Source: Burkholderiaceae bacterium (GTDB lineage Bacteria; Pseudomonadota; Gammaproteobacteria; Burkholderiales; Burkholderiaceae_F). Taken from it: DNA of 7,715 bases. Below, in pieces: positions 1-5,959 of the stretch; position 1 is the first letter of the stretch, and every line of letters starts with the position of its first letter. A program made the position numbers and the translations under genes. The notes beneath the pieces are model-generated. The model was not told where the DNA came from and made no database searches. It was given only the letters and a program-made list of their open reading frames with translations. The stretch lies in contig JACCYC010000144.1 of NCBI GenBank assembly GCA_013696665.1, positions 1 to 7,715 on the forward strand. The letters run 5' to 3'.

Positions 1-1602
1 CTGACGAATGCGCTCACTCGCAACCGGTTACATCACGCGTATTTGTTTACCGGCACGCGTGGCGTTGGAAAAACCACGCTTGCGCGGATTCTTGCCAAGG
101 CGCTTAACTGCGTAGGCCCGGATGGCAGCGGCGCAGTGACGCCCACACCGTGCAATGCATGTGAGCCTTGCACAGCAATCGATGCCGGTCGCTTCGTGGA
201 CTACATCGAAATGGACGCGGCAAGCAATCGCGGCGTCGATGAAATGGTGCAACTTCTCGAGCGTGCAATGTATGCGCCGAGCAACGCACGGTTCAAGGTT
301 TACATGATTGATGAGGTGCAGCAACTGTCGCCGCACGCGTTCAACGCGATGTTGAAGACGCTCGAAGAGCCGCCGCCCTACGTCAAGTTCATCCTGGCGA
401 CGACTGATCCGCAGAAGGTTCCTGTGACCGTGTTGTCACGGTGTCTTCAGTTCAATCTGAAGCAGATGACGCCGGTGTCGATCGCAGACCACATGGTTGA
501 AATACTGGCGCATGAAAAAATTGGGGCGGAGTTGCCGGCTCTGAAGACGTTGGCCATCGGCGCGCGCGGCAGCATGCGGGATGGCTTGTCACTGCTCGAC
601 CAGGCGATCGCCTATTCGAGCGGCGATGTGACGCTCGACGCTGTTCGATCGATGCTCGGCGCGATCGATCGTGGCACGCTGATAAAGCTGCTTGATGCGA
701 TCGCTGCGCGCGCCGCGCCGCAGGTGCTCACGCTTGCCGACCAGATGAACGAGCGCAGCGTGTCGTTCGGGCAGGCTCTGCGCGATATGGCGAGCCTGCT
801 GCATCGGTTGGCCTTGATCCAGCAGGTCGACAGCGCCGCCGATGACGAGGTCGACGCTGATGAACTGCGGCGGCTGGCGGCCACAATCGCGGCTGACGAG
901 ATCCAGCTGTTCTACCAAATTGCGCTGCACGGGCGCGATGAAATGAACTTGGCGCCTGATGAATACGCTGGATTCACGATGGCGCTGATGCGTATGCTGG
1001 CTTTCGCGCCTGCAGCGCTTGTGTCGGTGAACGCGCGGCCAGGCACAGCGTCGATGGCACGTCCGGCGCCGGTGCCGCGGCCGGCCGCCGCCACAACTGC
1101 ATCAGGCGCGGGCGGAGGCACCGCGGAAGCCACACCGCCGCCGAAGCCCGCGCAGCAGATGGGCCTAAGCGTTCAGCCCGGCGCAACAAAGCCTTTCGAC
1201 GGCGACTGGACGGCGCTTGTCGGGCAGCTGAAGGTGGCAGGACTCGTGCGGGAGCTTGCCCAGCGCAGCGAGCTCACTTCGTACGAGGGAGACCGGTTGC
1301 GCCTGCGTGTTCCGCTCAAGACATTGCTGGACGCCGGCGCGCTGCAGAAACTACAGGCCGCTGTCAGCGATGCAATAGGCCGCCCGATTCGCTTGACTGC
1401 TGACGTGGGCAGCACCGTGGGTCCGACGTCTGCCGGAATTGCGGAGCAGGCGCGCGCAGAGAAGCAGCGCCAGGCGGAGGAATCGATTTACGCGGATCCC
1501 TTCGTGCGAGAATTAATCGAGAATTTTGGTGCGTCGGTTGATCCGGCGTCGATTCGACCGCGCAACGAGAGCAACGACAGCGATACGGAAAAGACATCAT
1601 GA
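1..1602 (+). CDS. dnaX: DNA polymerase III subunit tau (clamp-loader ATPase), 5'-truncated by the window
   Basis: This is the ATPase subunit of the clamp loader, which opens the beta clamp and, as tau, tethers polymerase cores. The frame is open from base 1, so the true start lies outside; by alignment from memory with E. coli DnaX about 25-27 residues are missing. Numbering from base 1, one sees HHAYLF (11-16), Walker A GTRGVGKT (18-25), the four zinc-ligand cysteines (37, 51, 54, 57), Walker B IDEVQ (103-107), a sensor-like ATTDPQK and the LSRC arginine-finger motif (145-148). A Pro/Ala/Gly-rich linker lies near residues 345-400. After it comes a tau-type C-terminal domain ending in DPFVRELIENFGA and SIRP, the polymerase-binding end. 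Walker B reads DEVQ where E. coli has DEVH. No A AAA AAG slippery heptamer is visible near the linker, so a gamma product made by frameshifting is not supported. The stop overlaps the next start. Confidence 0.97.
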   Translation: MTNALTRNRLHHAYLFTGTRGVGKTTLARILAKALNCVGPDGSGAVTPTPCNACEPCTAIDAGRFVDYIEMDAASNRGVDEMVQLLERAMYAPSNARFKVYMIDEVQQLSPHAFNAMLKTLEEPPPYVKFILATTDPQKVPVTVLSRCLQFNLKQMTPVSIADHMVEILAHEKIGAELPALKTLAIGARGSMRDGLSLLDQAIAYSSGDVTLDAVRSMLGAIDRGTLIKLLDAIAARAAPQVLTLADQMNERSVSFGQALRDMASLLHRLALIQQVDSAADDEVDADELRRLAATIAADEIQLFYQIALHGRDEMNLAPDEYAGFTMALMRMLAFAPAALVSVNARPGTASMARPAPVPRPAAATTASGAGGGTAEATPPPKPAQQMGLSVQPGATKPFDGDWTALVGQLKVAGLVRELAQRSELTSYEGDRLRLRVPLKTLLDAGALQKLQAAVSDAIGRPIRLTADVGSTVGPTSAGIAEQARAEKQRQAEESIYADPFVRELIENFGASVDPASIRPRNESNDSDTEKTS

Positions 1603-1925
1603 TGAAAGGGCAGATGGCAGGGCTGATGCAGCAGGCGCAGAAGATGCAGGAAAACATGAAGCGCATGCAGGATGAGCTCGCCGCTACCGAGGTCGAGGGT
1701 CAGTCGGGCGCAGGCATGGTCAAGATAACGATGAGCTGCAAACACGACGTGCGGCGCGTTGCTATCGACCCCAGCCTCGTAGGTGACGACAAGGAAATGC
1801 TCGAGGACCTGGTCGCGGCGGCATTTAATGATGCCGTGCGTCGCGCCGAGGAAGTGTCGCAACAGATGATGGCATCGGTGACGGCCGGAATGCCGTTGCC
1901 GCCTGGGTTCAAGCTTCCATTTTGA
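1599..1925 (+). CDS. ybaB: YbaB/EbfC-family nucleoid-associated DNA-binding protein
   Basis: A 108-residue dimeric DNA-binding protein of the YbaB/EbfC family, thought to act as a nucleoid-associated factor. The match to E. coli YbaB is close: an N-terminal amphipathic helix rich in Met and Gln (residues 5-30), EVEGQSGAGMVKIT (31-44), the hallmark IDPSL...DDKEMLEDLVAAAFNDA (56-79) and the C-terminal PPGFKLPF (101-108). Length is normal for the family. The ATG at 1599 overlaps the dnaX stop as ATGA, which implies translational coupling. A second ATG follows at once at 1602 and could be the real start. A weak GGA/AAAAG purine stretch lies about 9 bases upstream. The position between dnaX and recR is the conserved arrangement in many proteobacteria and supports the assignment. 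Confidence 0.97.
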   Translation: MMKGQMAGLMQQAQKMQENMKRMQDELAATEVEGQSGAGMVKITMSCKHDVRRVAIDPSLVGDDKEMLEDLVAAAFNDAVRRAEEVSQQMMASVTAGMPLPPGFKLPF

Positions 1926-1933
1926 TCAGCGCG

Positions 1934-1963
1934 ATGAACCCGCGCTCTGACCACGCCCCTTGA
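1934..1963 (+). other. Nine-codon open frame whose stop overlaps the recR TTG start
   Basis: An ATG at 1934 opens a nine-codon frame (MNPRSDHAP) in the ybaB-recR gap. Its TGA stop (1961-1963) shares bases with the recR start, as TTGA. This layout could hand ribosomes on to a weak TTG start by termination-reinitiation. It has no clear ribosome binding site of its own, and a frame this short can arise by chance. The layout is seen directly; the coupling role is inference. Confidence 0.2.
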
Positions 1964-2562
1964 AACTCGGAATCACGCTCGACCGGTTGGTCGACGCACT
2001 GAAGCAGCTCCCTGGAATAGGCCCGCGCTCGGCGCAACGCATTGCGTTTTACTTGCTCCAGCACGATCGCGACGCCGCGGTTCGTTTGGGCGAATCGTTA
2101 CTTGCGGCGGCGCGAACAATTGGACATTGTCAGCGCTGCAACACGTTGACGGAAGAAGCGGTGTGCGCTACCTGCAACAGCGTGCGTAGAGATCCCCAGA
2201 TGTTGTGCGTTGTCGAATCTCCCGCCGATCAGCTCGTGATAGAGCAGTCGCTTGCCTATAGCGGGCTTTATTTCGTGCTGATGGGCCGGCTTTCACCGCT
2301 GGACGGCGTTGGCCCCCGTGAAATAAAAATGGAGCGATTGCTGGCACGCGCCGCCGATGACAGCGTGCGGGAGGTGATCGTCGCCACTTCGTTCACTCCC
2401 GAAGGTGACGCGACGGCGCATTACATCGGACAGCTGCTGCGCGATCGCGATGTTCGACTGAAAGTCACGCGATTGGCGCGCGGAGTTCCCGCTGGCGCCG
2501 AGCTTGAATACACCGACGTCAATACAGTTGCGCAGGCCATGCTCGATCGTCGGGCCGATTGA
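1960..2562 (+). CDS. recR: Recombination mediator protein RecR
   Basis: RecR works with RecF and RecO to load RecA onto gapped single-stranded DNA. The 200-residue protein has the expected parts in order. There is a helix-hairpin-helix LPGIGPRSAQR (17-27), a four-cysteine zinc site (C57, C60, C69, C72) and a Toprim domain beginning LCVVESPAD (82-90, acidic residue E86). FVLMGRLSPLDGVGP (105-119), EGDATAHYIG (148-157) and a C-terminal ELEYTD segment complete it. The start is a TTG: the upstream frame is closed by a TGA at 1948-1950 and contains no ATG or GTG, and the next TTG (1987) would cut close to the DNA-binding hairpin. No good ribosome binding site is visible. The gene begins 34 bases after ybaB and belongs to the dnaX-ybaB-recR operon. 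Confidence 0.96.
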   Translation: MKLGITLDRLVDALKQLPGIGPRSAQRIAFYLLQHDRDAAVRLGESLLAAARTIGHCQRCNTLTEEAVCATCNSVRRDPQMLCVVESPADQLVIEQSLAYSGLYFVLMGRLSPLDGVGPREIKMERLLARAADDSVREVIVATSFTPEGDATAHYIGQLLRDRDVRLKVTRLARGVPAGAELEYTDVNTVAQAMLDRRAD

Positions 2563-2598
2563 TTCAGGCGAGGTCAGTTCACCGGCTAGACTCGCCGC

Positions 2599-2982
2599 AT
2601 GACCATTGCCTACTGGTGTGTACTGATCGCCGCGCTGATTCCTCTGGTTGCCGTTGGCATTGCGAAAGCGGGCGCCAGGGGATACGACAACCGTTATCCG
2701 CGTACCTGGCTGGACAAGCAGCAGGGCTACCGCGCGCGCTCTGCGGCTGCGCAAGTCAATAGCTTCGAAGCGTTTCCGTTCTTTGCGAGTGCGGTGATTG
2801 TTGCGCACCTGACAGGCGCGCCGCAGGGACGCGTTGACGTTCTCGCAATGGTGTTCGTCCTCGCGCGCATCCTCTACGTTGCATGCTACGTCGCCGATTG
2901 GCATCGCACGCGCTCGATTGTTTGGGCGGTCGGCCTGGTCACATGCGGCGCCATATTCCTTTCGGGCGCCTTTGCCGGCTAG
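2599..2982 (+). CDS. MAPEG-family small integral membrane protein
   Basis: A 127-residue hydrophobic protein with about four membrane helices: residues 3-21, about 55-72, 80-98 and 106-125. The pattern YDN.YPRTWL (29-38), ARSAAAQVNSFEAFPFF (46-62) and ARILYVACYVAD (89-100) is that of bacterial proteins in the MAPEG superfamily (membrane-associated proteins in eicosanoid and glutathione metabolism). The Asn-Ser-Phe-Glu core of the second helix is the most telling part. Bacterial members are usually uncharacterised, and no glutathione-dependent activity can be inferred here. The gene starts 36 bases after recR on the same strand and may be read through from it, but its job has no evident link to repair. 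The ATG at 2599 is chosen because it precedes the first membrane helix; the upstream AGGTC is a poor, distant ribosome binding site. Confidence 0.88.
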   Translation: MTIAYWCVLIAALIPLVAVGIAKAGARGYDNRYPRTWLDKQQGYRARSAAAQVNSFEAFPFFASAVIVAHLTGAPQGRVDVLAMVFVLARILYVACYVADWHRTRSIVWAVGLVTCGAIFLSGAFAG

Positions 2983-2993
2983 GGTACATACGG

Positions 2994-3015
2994 GCAGCCG
3001 CAACAGGCTGGCTGC
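2994..3015 (+). terminator. Possible hairpin at the end of the recR-MAPEG unit
   Basis: GCAGCC (2994-2999) pairs perfectly with GGCTGC (3010-3015) across a 10-base loop. The same left arm can instead pair as CAGCC/GGCTG (2995-2999 with 3006-3010) across a six-base loop. It sits 12 bases past the MAPEG stop and before the ribosome binding site of the binding-protein gene, where a terminator or attenuator would be expected. No T-tract follows, so it is not a standard intrinsic terminator and could be a chance structure. Confidence 0.3.
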
Positions 3016-3039
3016 GCTAGGCTCAAAGATAAGTTAAAC

Positions 3040-3045
3040 AGGGAG
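3040..3045 (+). promoter_or_regulatory. Ribosome binding site of the substrate-binding protein gene
   Basis: AGGGAG followed by an A-rich spacer of eight bases before the ATG at 3054. It is the clearest Shine-Dalgarno sequence in the window and fixes that start. It also suggests that the binding protein is translated more strongly than the ATPase and permease, which lack such a site; periplasmic binding proteins are usually needed in excess. Confidence 0.85.
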
Positions 3046-3053
3046 AAAAAATA

Positions 3054-4091
3054 ATGAGAGCAGGACTGACCCGTCGCGACATCCTCGCCGTGGGCGCGAT
3101 GTCGTTGATCTATCCGGCGATTGGCAGCGCTCAGGCTCCGGAGCGCAAGAAGGTGACGATTGCCGTCGGTGGCAAGAATCTTCTGTACTACCTGCCGCTG
3201 ACGATCGCCGAGCAGCAGAAGTTGTTCGAGGCAGAAGGCCTTGAGGTCACAATCGTTGATTTCGCCGGTGGCGCACGCGCTCTGCAGGCGGTGGTCGGTG
3301 GCAGCGCCGACGTCGTGTCGGGTGCCTTCGAACACAACATCAACATGCAGGCCAAAGGTCAGCCGATGCGGGCCTTTGTGTTGCAGGGCCGTGCGCCTCA
3401 GATCGTGCTGGCCGTCAGCACCAAGACGATGCCGAATTACAAGACGGTCGCGGATTTGAAGGGGAAGAAGATTGGTGTAACTGCTCCCGGATCGTCGACC
3501 AACGTGCTTGCGAATTTCGTGCTCGCCAAAGCGGGCCTGAAGCCGAGTGATGTTTCGTTCGTTGGCGTAGGCGCGGCGCAGGGTGCGGTAGCCGCGTTGC
3601 GCGCGGGCCAGATCGACGCGATATCAAATCTTGATCCAGTCATCACAATGCTTGCGCGCAGCAACGACATTCAGATTATTTCCGATACGCGCGACGTTGC
3701 GGAGGCCGACAAAATCTTCGGCGGGCCGATGCCGGCGGCGACTCTCTATGCGCCCATCTCGTTCATCGACAAAAATCCCAATACGGTGCAGGCACTGACC
3801 AACGCAATCGTCCGGGCGAACAAGTGGATTCAGCAGGCCGGTCCATCCGACATCGTCAAAGTGGTGCCTGAGAGTTACCTGCTCGGCGATCGCGCGGTTT
3901 ATATCGATGCGTTCCTCAAAGCCAGGCCCGCGCTGTCGCCGGACGGAATGTTTCCCGAGCAGGGAGCCGCGACCGCGCTGCGTGCACTTCAGAGCATCGA
4001 TGAGTCAATGAAAACCACAAAGATCGACCTCAAGGCGGTGTTTACCAACGATTTTGTACGCAGGGCGAACGCGAAATATCCGAAGGGATAA
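3054..4091 (+). CDS. ABC transporter periplasmic substrate-binding protein, NMT1/TauA (SsuA/ThiY-like) family
   Basis: A 345-residue periplasmic solute-binding protein that should deliver a small ligand to the permease encoded two genes downstream. The N-terminus LTRRDIL (5-11) followed by a hydrophobic stretch and GSAQA (24-28) reads as a twin-arginine (Tat) signal peptide cleaved after residue 28; no lipobox cysteine is present. The mature part has the type II binding-protein features: IAEQQKLFEAEGLEV (51-65), GGARALQAVVGGSADVV (72-88) and DLKGKKIGVTAPGSSTNVL (134-152), then LRAGQIDAISNLDP (182-195). Relatives import sulfonates, taurine, nitrate or pyrimidine precursors, but the close group is usually annotated without a substrate and I cannot choose one. 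The start is fixed by AGGGAG eight bases upstream. The ATPase follows 73 bases later. Confidence 0.93.
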   Translation: MRAGLTRRDILAVGAMSLIYPAIGSAQAPERKKVTIAVGGKNLLYYLPLTIAEQQKLFEAEGLEVTIVDFAGGARALQAVVGGSADVVSGAFEHNINMQAKGQPMRAFVLQGRAPQIVLAVSTKTMPNYKTVADLKGKKIGVTAPGSSTNVLANFVLAKAGLKPSDVSFVGVGAAQGAVAALRAGQIDAISNLDPVITMLARSNDIQIISDTRDVAEADKIFGGPMPAATLYAPISFIDKNPNTVQALTNAIVRANKWIQQAGPSDIVKVVPESYLLGDRAVYIDAFLKARPALSPDGMFPEQGAATALRALQSIDESMKTTKIDLKAVFTNDFVRRANAKYPKG

Positions 4092-4164
4092 TCGGCGAGC
4101 CGCAAGCGGTGACCGGCACTTTCGCTCCACACAGTTTGCGCGGCTCTTGGTCCCCGCGGCGGTG

Positions 4165-5052
4165 ATGCTTAACGCGGCTCTTTCGCTGCGCGACGTTTCG
4201 TGCACGTTCGTCAGTCGCGACAATCCTTCACAGCGATACACCGCGGTTGATGACGTAACGCTGGATGTTGCACCCGGCGAGTTTGTCAGCGTCGTTGGAC
4301 CGACCGGTTGCGGGAAAAGCACGCTGCTGAACGTCGGCGCCGGTTTGCTGGAACCGAGCACGGGGCAAGTGCACGTGTTTGGCAAGCCGCTTGTCGGCAT
4401 CAATGCGCGTGCGGGTTACATGTTCCAGACCGAAGCATTGATGCCATGGCGCACGGCGCGCGCCAACGTGATGGCAGGACTCGAGTTTCGTGGCGTGACA
4501 GACGCATCCGAGCGCGCCGAAGCCTGGCTTAAGCGCGTCGGTCTCGGAGGTTTCGGCGACCGTTACCCGCACCAGCTTTCGGGTGGCATGCGAAAGCGAA
4601 CTGCTCTGGCACAGACGCTGGTTCTCGACCCCGACATCATTTTGATGGACGAGCCATTTTCCGCGCTCGATATCCAGACGCGGCAACTGATGGAAAACGA
4701 ACTGCTCGACATCTGGGCCGGTGCCGGCGAGGAGCGTTCGAACACGCTGAGCGCATCGCGTAGCCACGCCGCGGACGGACGCCCCCACACCGGGGGCGAA
4801 CATGTTCGGAAGGCGGTGCTGTTCATCACGCACGACCTCGACGAAGCGATTGCGCTCAGCGACCGGGTTGTCGTGATGTCGGCGGGTCCCGCGTCGCATC
4901 CGATCGGGGAATTCGTTATCGACCTGCCGCGTCCGCGCGATGTGGCCGAAGTTCGCGTCACACCGCGCTTCATCGATCTTCACAAGGCAATCTGGGACGT
5001 CTTGCGAGCGGAAGTGCTGAAGGGTTACGCGCAACAGAAGCTTGCTGCGTGA
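4165..5052 (+). CDS. ABC transporter ATP-binding protein, SsuB/TauB-like, with an in-frame insert
   Basis: The cytoplasmic ATPase of the importer, 295 residues from the chosen ATG. Visible motifs are Walker A GPTGCGKS (45-52), Q-loop Q88 in MFQTEALMPW, signature LSGGMRKR (138-145), Walker B ILMDEP (159-164), D-loop SALD (166-169) and switch histidine H223 in FITHD. All catalytic residues are present, so the protein should be active. Between W184 and K216 there are about 26 extra residues (189-214) rich in Ser, Arg, His and Gly, against a usual linker of four to six; see the repeat entry. ATG 4165 is chosen because the conserved region LRDVSCTF begins a few residues later. GTG 4162 and TTG 4147 are alternatives, and the open frame runs back into the binding-protein gene. 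No clear ribosome binding site is visible. The stop overlaps the permease start as GTGA. Confidence 0.93.
   Translation: MLNAALSLRDVSCTFVSRDNPSQRYTAVDDVTLDVAPGEFVSVVGPTGCGKSTLLNVGAGLLEPSTGQVHVFGKPLVGINARAGYMFQTEALMPWRTARANVMAGLEFRGVTDASERAEAWLKRVGLGGFGDRYPHQLSGGMRKRTALAQTLVLDPDIILMDEPFSALDIQTRQLMENELLDIWAGAGEERSNTLSASRSHAADGRPHTGGEHVRKAVLFITHDLDEAIALSDRVVVMSAGPASHPIGEFVIDLPRPRDVAEVRVTPRFIDLHKAIWDVLRAEVLKGYAQQKLAA
4729..4806. repeat. Palindrome-rich in-frame insert inside the ABC ATPase gene
   Basis: About 78 bases that remembered family members lack; removing codons 189-214 leaves WAGAG joined to RKAVLF, close to a normal linker. The segment is built of short hairpins. AGCGT/ACGCT (4733-4737 with 4744-4748) has a six-base loop, and GCGT/ACGC (4758-4761 with 4766-4769) a four-base loop. 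A 7-bp stem CGCCCCC/GGGGGCG (4780-4786 with 4792-4798) has a five-base loop. The palindrome GAACATGTTC (4798-4807) follows at the right edge. CGAACA near the left end (4739-4744) recurs inverted near the right end, with one base step, which hints at imperfect terminal inverted repeats. It keeps the reading frame and falls in a loop before the H-switch strand. The exact borders are uncertain by a few bases, and its nature as a dispersed repeat is inference. Confidence 0.5.
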
Positions 5053-5891
5053 GAAAGCTGCAAATGTGGAACGTTGTCAGACCGAGCCAAAAGACCTTGC
5101 GAATCTGGCAGGTCCTCGTTCTAGTCGCGGTATTCGTATTCTGGTACGCCATGACAGCGCCCGGAGTCATTCCGCCGATCATGTTCGAGAACGATCGGCA
5201 GGCCGCGTTTTTCTTCGGCGAACCGTTGAAGATTTTTCAGCGAATCTGGGATTGGTTCATCACCAACCACGACATCTATGGACATTTGTGGGTCACGCTG
5301 CTTGAAACAGTGCTCGCCTTTGCATCAGGAACGATCGGCGGGCTTTTGATCGGCTTGTGGCTCGCGCTGTCGCCGCTGGCCGCTGCAATCTTTGACCCTT
5401 ACATCAAGGCACTCAATTCGATGCCGCGCGTCATACTGGCGCCAATCTTCGCCGTCTGGTTTGGGCTTGGTATTGCTTCGAAGGTGGCGCTCGGGTTCAC
5501 GCTCGTATTCTTCATTGTGTTCTTCAATGTTTATCAAGGCGTCAAAGAGGTCAGCCCCACCGTGCTCGCTAACGCCCGCATGCTGGGCGCAACGCGTAAC
5601 CAATTACTGCGGCATGTCTATCTGCCAAGCGCGATGAGCTGGGTCTTCTCGTCGCTGCACACCTCGGTGGGTCTTGCTTTCGTCGGCGCTGTTGTCGGCG
5701 AATATCTGGGATCTTCACGCGGCGTCGGCTACTTGATCCTGCAGGCCGAAGGCTCGTTCGATATCAACACCGTGATGGCAGGCATTCTCGTCCTGACTGC
5801 CTTCGCACTTGTGCTCGACGGCGCCGTGGGGAAGGTGGAAAAGCACTTGATGAAGTGGCAGCCCCGGGCCGGCGAAACGGAAAAGATGTAG
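5049..5891 (+). CDS. ABC transporter permease, SsuC/TauC-like (binding-protein-dependent inner-membrane component)
   Basis: The 280-residue inner-membrane channel subunit. There are about six hydrophobic helices, near residues 18-36, 80-108, 126-143, 147-163, 205-222 and 242-260. The cytoplasmic EAA loop, which docks on the ATPase, is clear at 174-193: ANARMLGATRNQLLRHVYLP has the expected G-A and L-P spacing. Length is normal for the family. The start is GTG 5049, overlapping the ATPase stop as GTGA and pointing to translational coupling. An ATG at 5064 (residue 6) is an alternative that loses nothing important. With the preceding ATPase and binding protein it completes an importer of the taurine/sulfonate/nitrate class, presumably with two permease and two ATPase copies. 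No enzyme gene next to it reveals the substrate. Confidence 0.94.
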   Translation: MRKLQMWNVVRPSQKTLRIWQVLVLVAVFVFWYAMTAPGVIPPIMFENDRQAAFFFGEPLKIFQRIWDWFITNHDIYGHLWVTLLETVLAFASGTIGGLLIGLWLALSPLAAAIFDPYIKALNSMPRVILAPIFAVWFGLGIASKVALGFTLVFFIVFFNVYQGVKEVSPTVLANARMLGATRNQLLRHVYLPSAMSWVFSSLHTSVGLAFVGAVVGEYLGSSRGVGYLILQAEGSFDINTVMAGILVLTAFALVLDGAVGKVEKHLMKWQPRAGETEKM

Positions 5892-5922
5892 TTTTACCGT
5901 TCAACTGTCACAAAGCGCCGCT

Positions 5923-5950
5923 AGACACGCGCCTCGCGCGTCCGTAGTCT
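5923..5950. terminator. Hairpin between the permease gene and the TPR membrane-protein gene
   Basis: ACGCGC (5927-5932) pairs perfectly with GCGCGT (5936-5941) across a CTC loop. AGAC (5923-5926) can add an outer stem with GTCT (5947-5950) across a one-sided bulge of five bases. It lies in the 68-base gap between the two genes, where transcription of the transporter unit could end. No T-run follows, so rho-independent termination is doubtful. It could instead shape the leader of the next gene, whose ATG at 5960 is only nine bases away. Confidence 0.3.
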
Positions 5951-5959
5951 GCCGCTGCA

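Noticed and set aside
515..520. Run of six A in dnaX as a possible frameshift site for gamma
   Set aside because: The phase is wrong for a standard slippery heptamer (codons GAA AAA ATT), and it lies too early, inside the ATPase region, to yield a gamma-sized product.
2559..2762. 67-codon plus-strand frame overlapping the recR stop and the MAPEG start
   Set aside because: It is out of frame with the MAPEG gene, which has the clear family pattern; the product is His/Cys/Arg-rich and looks like a shadow.
2293..3003. A 236-codon minus-strand open frame opposite recR and the MAPEG gene
   Set aside because: It lies wholly antisense to two recognised genes; its composition (Arg, Asn, Ala rich, no domain) is what GC-rich shadow frames give.
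4054..4164. Upstream extension of the ATPase from TTG 4054
   Set aside because: It overlaps the end of the binding-protein gene and adds an Arg-rich leader with no family counterpart; ATG 4165 fits the conserved N-terminus.
4228..5034. A 268-codon minus-strand open frame opposite the ABC ATPase
   Set aside because: The plus strand carries every ABC motif; the antisense protein is His/Arg-rich with no recognisable domain.
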